Shown: one piece after another, positions 22,459 to 30,451 of the stretch
How the letters are laid out: each line of letters starts with the position of its first letter
Numbering within the stretch: the first letter of the stretch is position 1
From: Rhodospirillaceae bacterium
GTDB lineage: Bacteria; Pseudomonadota; Alphaproteobacteria; Rhodospirillales; Rhodospirillaceae
DNA length: 52,974 bases
Direction: 5' to 3'
NCBI GenBank assembly: GCA_947476925.1
Contig: CANJSF010000023.1
Location: forward strand, 1 to 52,974
Notes under the pieces: model-generated
What the model was told of the DNA's origin: nothing
The model's input: only the letters and a program-made list of their open reading frames with translations
The model's database searches: none
Position numbers and translations under genes: made by a program

Positions 22459-24205
22459 ACGCAACCCACCCGAACATATCTTCAGCGGCATGGCTGTAGG
22501 CACCGGCGTGGCGATTGGTGTGGTCCACCGCCATGATAGCCGCGCCTCGGTGCACGTCCGCGAGGTCCGCGTGTCGGCAGCCAAGGTGCGCAGCGAACAG
22601 CACCGCCTGTTGGAAGCCGCCGCTCGCGCCGCATCGCGCATTGAAACACTGCAAACCGAAGCCAAGCGCATGTCCGGCGCGGCCGGGGAGGAGTTGGGCT
22701 ATTTGCTGGATGCTTACCATCAAATGCTGAGCGGCTCGCGGCTCATCCGTGGCGTGCAAAAAAGAATCGCGACCGACAACATCAACGCCGAAGCCGCCGT
22801 GATGAAAGAGATCGGCTTGATGGCTGAGGCATTTGCGACGATGGACGACCATTATTTGGCCGCGCGGGTCGATGACATTCGCGAAGTAGGTCGGCGTTTG
22901 GTCGAAGCACTTACGGGCAAAAAAGTACGCGCCCTTGCCGGGCTGCCACGCAACGCCGTGATTGTGGCCGATGAACTGTCGCCGGCCGACACCGCCTCGC
23001 TTGATCCTCAGAATGTCGCAGGCCTGGTGACACTGGTGGGCGGAGTGGAGAGCCACACGGCGATTGTAGCGCGCTCGCTCGGGTTGCCCGCCGTGGTCGC
23101 CGAAGACGACATTCTGACGCACACACGCAACGGCCAGCCGATTATCGTCGACGGCATTCGCGGTTTGGTGATTGTGCAACCGACAGCACGCACCTTGGCC
23201 GAATATCGCCGTCGCAAAGCTGAGCTTCAACGCGAACAGAAGTCACTACTTAAACTCACGTCGGTTCCCGCTGTCACCAAAGATGGCGTTGCCATAAAAC
23301 TGATGGCCAATATCGAATTGCCGGGCGAGATCGAAACTGTGTTGGCCGCAGGGGCCGAGGGCGTGGGCTTGTTCCGCAGTGAATTCATGTTCATGAACCG
23401 CGCCACGCTACCCAGCGAAGAGGAGCAATACGCGGCCCTGTCAAATGTTGTGCGTCAAATGGGCGGCAAACCGGTCACCATTCGTACGCTGGATGTGGGG
23501 GCCGACAAATTAGGTGCCGCATTAGGCATGAAGCCCGGACCTAATCCGGCGCTGGGTTTGCGCGCTATTCGCTTTTCGTTGAGTAAGAAAAAGATTTTTC
23601 TCACTCAACTCTCGGCTATTTTGCGCGCGAGTGCACATGGGCCAGTACGTATATTGTTGCCGATGGTCTCGACCGTCGATGAAATTCGCGAGGTGCGCAA
23701 AATTCTCGCTCGATTGACGGCGCGCCTCAAACGCCGTGGCGAGAAGTTGTCTGACCCCCTGCCGCAACTGGGTGTCATGATCGAAATTCCCGGTGCCGCC
23801 TTAGCTGCCGACGCACTCGCCGCCGAATCCGATTTTTTTGCCATCGGCACCAACGACCTCACGCAATACACGCTGGCCATCGACCGCACCGATGAGCAAG
23901 TCGCGTATTTGTACAATCCGCTCCACCCTGCAGTCCTGCGCCTGATTCAATTCACCGCCGAAGCGGCCGCAGCGGCGCGAATACCCGTTTCCATCTGTGG
24001 CGAAATCGCAGGCGATCACCGCCTCACCCCGCTGCTGCTGGGCTTTGGTATCAGCGAGTTGTCGATGGCGGCGACCAACCTGCCCCGCGTGAAAAAACGC
24101 ATTCTGAGCCTTAACCTATCGGCAATTTCTGGCAGGGTGCGCAGGATTACCGCAGAATCCGACCCCGCCCGGCTTAAGAGCCTCGTGGCCGAGCTCTCAG
24201 GTTAA
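22448..24205 (+). CDS. ptsP: PTS enzyme I (phosphoenolpyruvate-protein phosphotransferase)
   Basis: A 585-residue enzyme I: N-terminal phosphohistidine domain with active-site His203 in [13 protein letters not shown], then the PEP-binding barrel with [48 protein letters not shown] and the acid/base Cys in [11 protein letters not shown]. The length and start lack the GAF domain of EI-Ntr, so although the family is often named ptsP it is a plain EI of the ptsI type. It starts inside the HPr gene and completes a three-protein relay (EI, HPr, EIIA) with no permease in the window. Confidence 0.92.
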   Translation: MKSKRNPPEHIFSGMAVGTGVAIGVVHRHDSRASVHVREVRVSAAKVRSEQHRLLEAAARAASRIETLQTEAKRMSGAAGEELGYLLDAYHQMLSGSRLIRGVQKRIATDNINAEAAVMKEIGLMAEAFATMDDHYLAARVDDIREVGRRLVEALTGKKVRALAGLPRNAVIVADELSPADTASLDPQNVAGLVTLVGGVESHTAIVARSLGLPAVVAEDDILTHTRNGQPIIVDGIRGLVIVQPTARTLAEYRRRKAELQREQKSLLKLTSVPAVTKDGVAIKLMANIELPGEIETVLAAGAEGVGLFRSEFMFMNRATLPSEEEQYAALSNVVRQMGGKPVTIRTLDVGADKLGAALGMKPGPNPALGLRAIRFSLSKKKIFLTQLSAILRASAHGPVRILLPMVSTVDEIREVRKILARLTARLKRRGEKLSDPLPQLGVMIEIPGAALAADALAAESDFFAIGTNDLTQYTLAIDRTDEQVAYLYNPLHPAVLRLIQFTAEAAAAARIPVSICGEIAGDHRLTPLLLGFGISELSMAATNLPRVKKRILSLNLSAISGRVRRITAESDPARLKSLVAELSG

Positions 24206-24333
24206 AGCCACTACTTCCGCGCTCATTGCGCCAAAGGGCCGGGCTTGGTATACGCCCCCAATCTTGGCGGCGGCGACCCCCGCCTACGCGCCCATTGTCC
24301 CATCACACACCCCCCCCCCTGTTGGAGCCTGCA
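24206..24333 (+). promoter_or_regulatory. ahcY leader with a C10 homopolymer
   Basis: The 128 bases before the ahcY ATG contain ten consecutive C residues (24310-24319) directly after CACACAC, and then TTGGAG as the ribosome site at 24322-24327. The run lies between any promoter and the ribosome site, where slippage would change spacing or leader structure. The conserved core of an SAH riboswitch was looked for and not found. Confidence 0.45.
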
Positions 24334-25731
24334 ATGCCCTTCGACGATTACAAAGTAAAAGACCTCTCGTTGTCCACCTGGGGCCGCAAAGAGCTCAATA
24401 TCGCCGAAATCGAAATGCCCGGCCTGATGGCCATTCGCGCTGAATACGGCCCGAAGCAGCCCCTGAAGGGCGCTCGCATTGCCGGCTCGCTGCACATGAC
24501 CATTCAGACTGCCGTGCTAATCGAGACGTTGAAGCACCTGGGTGCGGACATCCGCTGGGCGTCGTGCAACATCTTCTCGACCCAAGACCATGCGGCGGCG
24601 GCAATAGCGGCGGCCAACATTCCGGTTTTCGCTGTGAAGGGCGAGACATTGGAAGAATATTGGGACTATACCCACAAAATTTTCGAGTGGGCCGACGGCG
24701 GCACCGCGAACATGATTTTAGATGACGGCGGCGATGCGACGTTGTTGCTGGTATTGGGCGCGCAAGCTGAGAAAGACCCTAAAGTCATTGCCAAGCCCAC
24801 CAACGAAGAAGAAACCGTACTTTTTGCCGCCATTGCCGCGCGCATTAAATCCAACCCCGGTTGGTATGCCAAAGCATTGGCCAACATTAAGGGCGTGTCG
24901 GAAGAAACCACGACGGGCGTGCATCGCCTATATCAGATGGCTAAAGACGGTCGCCTGCCGTTCCCTGCCATTAACGTCAACGACAGCGTGACTAAATCAA
25001 AGTTTGATAACGTTTACGGCTGCCGCGAGAGTTTGGTCGACAGTATCCGTCGCGCCACCGACGTGATGATGGCGGGAAAAGTCGCCGTCGTGAATGGATT
25101 TGGCGACGTGGGCAAAGGCTCGGCCGCGAGCCTGCGTCAAGCCGGGTGCCGCGTCATGGTAACGGAAGTTGATCCCATCTGCGCCCTGCAAGCCGCCATG
25201 GAAGGCTACCAGGTCGTAACGATGGAAGATGCCGCGCCCACGGGTGATATTTTTGTCACCGCGACGGGCAACCTCGACGTTATTACCGTTGACCACATGC
25301 GTGCGATGAAAGACCGCGCCATAGTCTGCAACATCGGCCACTTCGACACCGAAATTCAGGTCGAGGCCCTAAAGAATTTCAAGTGGCATAACGTGAAGCC
25401 GCAGGTGGACGAAGTCGAGTTCCCTGATGGCAAGCGGATTTTGCTTTTGGCCGAAGGCCGCTTGGTGAATTTAGGCTGCGCCACCGGACACCCCAGCTTT
25501 GTCATGAGTGCGTCGTTCAGCAACCAAACGCTGGCCCAAATTGAGCTGTGGACAAATGGGGCTAATTACAAAAACCAAGTTTACGTGCTGCCCAAAACGC
25601 TGGACGAAAAAGTGGCCGAGTTGCACTTGGCAAAGGTCGGCGCCAAGTTGACCAAGCTGTCGGCCCGTCAGGCAGGGTATATTGGTGTGCAGGCGCAAGG
25701 GCCCTTCAAACCTGAAACTTACCGCTACTAA
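24334..25731 (+). CDS. ahcY: S-adenosyl-L-homocysteine hydrolase
   Basis: A 465-residue cytosolic enzyme that splits S-adenosylhomocysteine into adenosine and homocysteine. Hallmarks: [43 protein letters not shown], the NAD-binding [13 protein letters not shown] and C-terminal KPETYRY. The ATG at 24334 follows TTGGAG; the open frame upstream of it codes for a low-complexity stretch not found in the family. The insertion typical of bacterial and plant forms (around [11 protein letters not shown]) is present. It follows the PTS genes, as in many alphaproteobacteria. Confidence 0.96.
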   Translation: MPFDDYKVKDLSLSTWGRKELNIAEIEMPGLMAIRAEYGPKQPLKGARIAGSLHMTIQTAVLIETLKHLGADIRWASCNIFSTQDHAAAAIAAANIPVFAVKGETLEEYWDYTHKIFEWADGGTANMILDDGGDATLLLVLGAQAEKDPKVIAKPTNEEETVLFAAIAARIKSNPGWYAKALANIKGVSEETTTGVHRLYQMAKDGRLPFPAINVNDSVTKSKFDNVYGCRESLVDSIRRATDVMMAGKVAVVNGFGDVGKGSAASLRQAGCRVMVTEVDPICALQAAMEGYQVVTMEDAAPTGDIFVTATGNLDVITVDHMRAMKDRAIVCNIGHFDTEIQVEALKNFKWHNVKPQVDEVEFPDGKRILLLAEGRLVNLGCATGHPSFVMSASFSNQTLAQIELWTNGANYKNQVYVLPKTLDEKVAELHLAKVGAKLTKLSARQAGYIGVQAQGPFKPETYRY

Positions 25732-25740
25732 TCCCCAAAT

Positions 25741-25774
25741 CAGATCAAGATTTTTGTAGAACATTCTTGATCTG
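25741..25774. repeat. 10+14+10 inverted repeat between ahcY and the PAS sensor gene
   Basis: CAGATCAAGA (25741-25750) recurs inverted as TCTTGATCTG (25765-25774). It begins 9 bases after the ahcY stop, the usual place for a terminator, but no T tract follows on the plus strand. It could be a factor-dependent or weak terminator, an mRNA 3'-end stabiliser, or an operator for the downstream gene, whose ATG is 62 bases further on. Confidence 0.45.
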
Positions 25775-25836
25775 GGCAACGTTCGCAGCCACCTTGGATC
25801 GGGGCAACATCATAGCCCTGACTCCACGTTGGCCGT

Positions 25837-28218
25837 ATGGATGAAGTGAACCTTCCCCTCATTGTCGGACTGATCGCTGCGGCTGTTCTGGTGCCGGCGG
25901 TCGGTGCGGTGCTGTGGCGACAATATCGGCATTGGAAGCACGCCGAAGTCGTGCGCGACGACGCGCTTCGCACCCAAGATATATTTGCCGCAGCACTTGA
26001 TACCGCACCCGAAGGCTATGTGGCCTGGTTCTACTCGAAATCTGGCGGAACGGCTGAGGAACAATGCTCGCGTCGATTGGCCGTGCTGCTGGATTTACTT
26101 CGGGGGCGCGATGCGACGTTTGTGGATGTGCTGGACGGCTTTGATCCGCCGTCGCAAGACTTGCTGAGGCAAGCTGTTCAGCTCCTGAAAGATAGCGGCG
26201 TCGGTTTTCGCCTCGGTTTGAGCCACATAGCCACCGGCCGCCGCATCGATGCACGCGGCTTGCGCGCGCTGAGCGACGACAGCGACGCCCTGGCCGATGT
26301 CGTGTGGATGAGCGATGTCACCGAAAGCGCCGTGGCGGTCGAAGCATTGACCGAAGAAACTGCGAGCCTGAAGCGAGAAGCTGCGCTGATGAAAGTAGCG
26401 CTCGATAGTATTGATGCGCCGGTGTGGGTGCGTGATGACGATCTGTCACTGATTTACTGCAACCAAGCCTATGTAAAGGCGGTAGACGGCAAAAGTGCTG
26501 CTGATGTGGTGGCGCGTGGCCGTGAGATTGCCCCGCGCATGAATGTGCGCGAGGCGCGCGCGTTGGCGGCTGCCGCCCGCGCTGCCGCCGAGACGCGAAA
26601 GGCGTCGTTTCACATGGTACTCGACGGCAGCAGGCGCTTAATGGATGTCACTGAAGCGCCCATGCAAATACATGCCGGGGCAACCGATGCGACGAAAACA
26701 AAACCCGACCTGCCGTTGCTGTCCGATGGCACCGGGCGGCTGACCGCTGGCATGGCTTATGACATTACGCGCCAAGAAGAGTTGGAAACGCGTCTGAAGC
26801 GCGAAGCGGCTGCACAAGCCGACGTCTTGGAACGTCTTGGCACTGCGATTGCTGTGTTTGGGCCCGACACGCGGCTAGCTTTTCATAATGCGGCGTTTTC
26901 CAAACTTTGGGTGCTTGACCCTTCTTGGTTGGCCGAAGCGCCCGGATATGCAGCGGTGCTTGATGCCAAGCGCAATCAACGACGCTTGCCCGAAGTTGCC
27001 GATTTTCCCGCGTTCAAAGATAAAGAGGTTGCCCGTTTCAATTCACTGTTAGAGCCGTTAGAGGACGTTTTGCACTTACCCGATGGCGCGACATTGCGCC
27101 GAACCATCGCTCCTCATCCGATGGGTGGGTTGTTGATGACGTATGAAGATGTCACCGACAAATTGGCGTTGGAGCGCTCCTACAATACGTTGATTGCCGT
27201 GCAGCGCGAGACCATCGACAACCTCGAAGAAGCAGTGGCCGTGTTTGGGGCTGACGGGCGGCTGCGGTTGGCCAACCCTTCATTCGCCACACTGTGGCAG
27301 CTGAATCCGGCTGCGCTGCAAGATGGCCCGCCACTGACAAACGTCATTGACGCCTTCAAAGAGCTTTTTGACGATGAGGTTGTTTTTGTGCGCCATCGCG
27401 CCACACTGCTTGCCGCGCTTGACCCTGATCAGCAACGTATGACGCAACAGGGCCGTGTGGTCCCCAGCCGCGGGTCGGTTTTGGAATTTGTCGCCGTGCC
27501 GCTGCCCGATGGGGGCGTGCTGTATTGCTATAACGACGTCTCAGCCCCTGAGCGCGCCGTACAAAACATGCGCACCAAAGCCGAGGGGTTGGCCGCGAGC
27601 GAACGGTTGAAATCTAACATCGCCGCCCGTTTTTTCGATGCGGTGCGTGGCGATATGCAGCGATTAGCGCAACTGGCCACCGGCAAAACCAAAGACAAAG
27701 AAGGCGCTTTGTCGACCGTGGCTGTGTCTTTGTCGGAAATGGTGGCGGATGCAGAAGCCATTATCAGCGCCAACCCCGCACACCAAGCCCTGCGATTAGA
27801 TGCCGTAGATCTGGCCACTCTATTGGGCCGCGTTTCGCGTTTATTGACACCAACGGCTACCTCACATGACGTAACGTTAGAGATCACCGGCCTGGCGACG
27901 GCCGGATGGATTGTCGCCGATGAAACCCGACTAAAGCTTGCGCTGTTCCTTTTGACGGGCGCGGCGATTGACTGCGCTGAAAGCGGCACTGTTGAAGTTG
28001 CGGTCACCCGCCGACAAAGCAAAGCAGAATTCCGAATTAGTTTTTCAGGCCAAAGTATTGCTGACGTGCCATCAGCTCGCATTGCGGTTGAGTTTTGCAA
28101 ACGCCTAGCCAATGGGAGCGATGAGACGTTGTCTGAGCCCGTTGAGGGCGAACGGAATAGCGTGATTTGGCTAGTACCTGTAGGCGATGCGCCGCCGCCG
28201 TCGAGAAAGCGCGCGTGA
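25837..28218 (+). CDS. DivL-position multi-PAS sensor protein with degenerate kinase core (pseudokinase)
   Basis: A 793-residue protein: one N-terminal TM helix (about 7-28), then PAS-like domains near 45-160, 190-330 (APVWVRDDDLSLIYCNQAY), 340-450 (TAIAVFGPDTRLAFHNAAF) and 465-570 (EAVAVFGADGRLRLANPSF), with coiled linkers. A dimerisation region follows (about 588-650), beginning LKSNIAARFFDAVRGDMQRL. Where histidine kinases have His-Glu and DivL has Tyr, this has Phe600-Asp601; no His or Tyr is available. In the ATPase-like part the N-box slot reads DETRLKLALFLLTGAA without the key Asn, and no DxGxG G1 box exists. Position between ahcY and tsaE is that of DivL, the CckA/CtrA cell-cycle regulator. 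Orthology is inferred from synteny and layout. Confidence 0.75.
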   Translation: MDEVNLPLIVGLIAAAVLVPAVGAVLWRQYRHWKHAEVVRDDALRTQDIFAAALDTAPEGYVAWFYSKSGGTAEEQCSRRLAVLLDLLRGRDATFVDVLDGFDPPSQDLLRQAVQLLKDSGVGFRLGLSHIATGRRIDARGLRALSDDSDALADVVWMSDVTESAVAVEALTEETASLKREAALMKVALDSIDAPVWVRDDDLSLIYCNQAYVKAVDGKSAADVVARGREIAPRMNVREARALAAAARAAAETRKASFHMVLDGSRRLMDVTEAPMQIHAGATDATKTKPDLPLLSDGTGRLTAGMAYDITRQEELETRLKREAAAQADVLERLGTAIAVFGPDTRLAFHNAAFSKLWVLDPSWLAEAPGYAAVLDAKRNQRRLPEVADFPAFKDKEVARFNSLLEPLEDVLHLPDGATLRRTIAPHPMGGLLMTYEDVTDKLALERSYNTLIAVQRETIDNLEEAVAVFGADGRLRLANPSFATLWQLNPAALQDGPPLTNVIDAFKELFDDEVVFVRHRATLLAALDPDQQRMTQQGRVVPSRGSVLEFVAVPLPDGGVLYCYNDVSAPERAVQNMRTKAEGLAASERLKSNIAARFFDAVRGDMQRLAQLATGKTKDKEGALSTVAVSLSEMVADAEAIISANPAHQALRLDAVDLATLLGRVSRLLTPTATSHDVTLEITGLATAGWIVADETRLKLALFLLTGAAIDCAESGTVEVAVTRRQSKAEFRISFSGQSIADVPSARIAVEFCKRLANGSDETLSEPVEGERNSVIWLVPVGDAPPPSRKRA

Positions 28219-28225
28219 GTTAGGC

Positions 28226-28696
28226 ATGGGCGAAAGCGCACAACTAACCTGCCACGGCGTCTCTGAAACCGAGGAACTGGCGGCATCATTGGCTGCTATC
28301 GTGCAGCCGGGGGACGTCGTGGGCTTGTCGGGCAACTTGGGCGCAGGCAAAACCACTTTTGCGCGGGGTTTTGTTCGGGCGCTGACGCACCCCACCAATG
28401 ATGTGCCAAGCCCGACATTCACGCTGGTGCAAACTTATGACACGGCCAAAGGCTCGTTGTGGCACTGTGATATGTATCGGCTGACGAAGCCCGATGACGC
28501 GCTCGAGTTGGGCCTCGATGAAGCATTTGCTACGTCGATTTGCCTGATTGAATGGCCGGAACGCATCGGCCAATTGCTTCCGGCACGGCGCCTCTTATTA
28601 TCTTTTGGATTTGACGGGGCTGCGGCGGACAATCGACTGCTCACATTTGATGGCCACGCCCAATGGCTTGATCGTCTCAGAAATATAATTCCGTAA
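28226..28696 (+). CDS. tsaE: tRNA threonylcarbamoyladenosine biosynthesis ATPase TsaE
   Basis: A 156-residue P-loop ATPase of the YjeE family that supports TsaB-TsaD in making t6A37 of ANN-reading tRNAs. Visible: GDVVGLSGNLGAGKTTFARG (Walker A), VPSPTFTLVQTY, HCDMYRL and ICLIEWPER (Walker B-like). The ATG at 28226 is chosen because the family begins shortly before the P-loop; the longer frame overlaps the preceding gene. It starts 7 bases past that gene's stop, and the kinase gene follows 4 bases past its own stop, so this is an operon. Confidence 0.93.
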   Translation: MGESAQLTCHGVSETEELAASLAAIVQPGDVVGLSGNLGAGKTTFARGFVRALTHPTNDVPSPTFTLVQTYDTAKGSLWHCDMYRLTKPDDALELGLDEAFATSICLIEWPERIGQLLPARRLLLSFGFDGAAADNRLLTFDGHAQWLDRLRNIIP

Positions 28697-28700
28697 GCGT

Positions 28701-29708
28701 GTGGTGAGAATGTTGCGCGAGAATGAGATTCAAACTTTTTTGCAGCGCGTGGGCTGGGGTTCTGCTCAACGGTGGCGGCTAGCGGGTGATGCGTCGTTTC
28801 GCAAGTATGACAGGCTTGAAGGCGCGAGCGGTCGCGCGGTTCTGATGGACGCCCCGCCGCCTCATGAAGATGTCCGGCCCTTTGTTCACATCGCCAAACA
28901 TTTACATGCCTTGGGATTCTCCGTGCCAAGAATTCTGGCGGAAGACCATGCCGCTGGATTGTTGTTACTGGAAGATTTGGGCGACGACACCTATACGCGA
29001 CTTCTGGCGCGCGGCCATGACGAGCGCGCGCTCTATGAGCTGGCGATTGACGCGTTGATCGCGTTGCACCGTGTGCCTGAAGCAGCTGTGATTCCGACAG
29101 GTGTGAAGCCGTATGAAACGCCGCGACTACTGGAAGAGGTCAACCGCATCAATACCTGGTATCGACCGTTGGTGCACGCACCCGCCATCTCCAGCGCCGC
29201 TCAACATGAATTCGATGCGATTTGGCGAAAAGTCTTGCCGCAGGCATGGGCGGCGCCAACCTCACTGGTTTTATTTGATTTTCATGTCGACAACTTATTG
29301 GGCCTGTTCGATCGCCCCGGCATGAAAGCGTGCGGCATTCTTGACTTTCAAGATGCGGTTGCAGGTCCTGTCACCTACGACTTGCTTTCGCTACTCGAAG
29401 ATGCGCGGCGGGATATCGATCCCACTCTCGCGGCTGACATGAAAGCGCGCTACTTAGCCGCTTTTCCCTCGCTCGATCCGAAGGCATTTGGAACATCTTG
29501 GGCCGTTATGGCGGCGCAACGCCATGTTCGCGTGATCGGCACGTTTGCGCGCCTTAAGATTCGCGACAACAAACCGCACTATTTAGTTCATATGCGGCGT
29601 TTGTGGGGTTACATGGATCAATGCTTGCAACACCCCACTTTGGCAGACCTTAAGGCATGGCTTGATGTCTATGTGCCGCAAAATTTCCGCAATGTGCTCA
29701 CCTCATGA
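28701..29708 (+). CDS. amgK: AmgK-type N-acetylmuramate/N-acetylglucosamine anomeric kinase
   Basis: A 335-residue aminoglycoside-phosphotransferase-fold kinase. The opening WRLAGDASFRKYDRL nucleotide loop, catalytic FDFHVDN (Asp193, Asn198), metal site ILDFQDA (Asp215) and the AQRHVRVIGTFARLKIRD helix match AmgK proteins, which phosphorylate MurNAc at C1. With MurU next door it forms the recycling bypass that feeds UDP-MurNAc and can lower fosfomycin sensitivity. Start may be GTG 28701 or ATG 28710 (MLRENEIQ); both keep the domain. Its stop overlaps the murU start (ATGA). Kinase family is certain; the substrate rests on the pairing. Confidence 0.85.
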   Translation: MVRMLRENEIQTFLQRVGWGSAQRWRLAGDASFRKYDRLEGASGRAVLMDAPPPHEDVRPFVHIAKHLHALGFSVPRILAEDHAAGLLLLEDLGDDTYTRLLARGHDERALYELAIDALIALHRVPEAAVIPTGVKPYETPRLLEEVNRINTWYRPLVHAPAISSAAQHEFDAIWRKVLPQAWAAPTSLVLFDFHVDNLLGLFDRPGMKACGILDFQDAVAGPVTYDLLSLLEDARRDIDPTLAADMKARYLAAFPSLDPKAFGTSWAVMAAQRHVRVIGTFARLKIRDNKPHYLVHMRRLWGYMDQCLQHPTLADLKAWLDVYVPQNFRNVLTS

Positions 29709-30451
29709 CGCAAGCCATCACCACCGCTATGATTCTGGCTGCAGGATTAGGCTCGCGCATGCGGCCGATCACGAACACGTTGCCAAAACCGCTGGTGCGG
29801 GTGGGCGGCAAGGCGCTGATGGACTGGACACTTGATGAGTTTGCCAAGTCGGGCGTAACAAAAGCCGTCGTGAATGTGCATCACTTGGCGCCGCTCATTT
29901 GCGCACATGTTTCGGCACGCAAAACCCCAAGCATTGTGATCTCCGATGAAACGGACCTTCTCCTGGAGACGGGCGGCGGCATCGTAAAAGCCCTGCCCGT
30001 CATTGGAACGGCACCATTTCTGGCGGCGAACACCGATGCCTTTACGGTGAATGGCAGCATGAACGCTGCGACCCGCCTGCAAAGTGCCTGGACAAACGCA
30101 GTAGATGCCGTGTTGCTTCTGCACCCAATAGAGCGCACCCATGGCTTTGACGGCCCCGGTGATTTCTCGTTAGATCATGCCGGACGGCTGGTTCCACGCG
30201 GCACGGCCCCTCGCGCACCTTTCGTTTACGCCGGCACGCAATTGCTGCGCCCAGAGATTTTCGCTGGCGAGAAGGCTGAACCCTTCTCGATGTGGCGCAT
30301 TTGGCAACGTTTAATGGAAACAGGCCGAATCACTGGCGTGGTTCAAGACGGTGATTGGTTTCACGTCGGCACGCCGGAGGCCATTGCAACAACCGATGCC
30401 CAATTGAAGCGTATGGGCTTGGCCACGGACAAGCTATCATCGCGCGCATGA
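29705..30451 (+). CDS. murU: MurU-type N-acetylmuramate-1-phosphate uridylyltransferase
   Basis: A 248-residue sugar-phosphate nucleotidyltransferase. The signature MILAAGLGSRMRPIT…PKPLVRVGGKALMDW opens the Rossmann domain, ETGGGIVKALP and AANTDAF follow (metal Asp), and the C-terminal part has GDWFHVGTPEAIA. It converts MurNAc-1-phosphate and UTP to UDP-MurNAc. The four-base overlaps with the kinase gene upstream and with addB downstream place the pair in the tsaE-addBA transcription unit. A generic NDP-sugar role is the alternative, but the AmgK neighbour argues for MurU. Confidence 0.87.
   Translation: MTQAITTAMILAAGLGSRMRPITNTLPKPLVRVGGKALMDWTLDEFAKSGVTKAVVNVHHLAPLICAHVSARKTPSIVISDETDLLLETGGGIVKALPVIGTAPFLAANTDAFTVNGSMNAATRLQSAWTNAVDAVLLLHPIERTHGFDGPGDFSLDHAGRLVPRGTAPRAPFVYAGTQLLRPEIFAGEKAEPFSMWRIWQRLMETGRITGVVQDGDWFHVGTPEAIATTDAQLKRMGLATDKLSSRA

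Noticed and set aside
24206-24333. SAH riboswitch before ahcY
   Set aside because: The conserved core around CCGAGGAGCG and CCAGGCUCGG is not present; only GC-rich sequence and the C10 run are seen.
27528-28289. Minus-strand frame opposite the PAS sensor gene
   Set aside because: It is the complement of the DHp/ATPase-like region, Ser/Arg-rich as expected from antisense translation.
28701-29708. Aminoglycoside resistance kinase
   Set aside because: The fold is that of aminoglycoside phosphotransferases, but the overlap with a MurU-type gene and the AQRHVRVIGTFARL helix indicate the AmgK sugar kinase.
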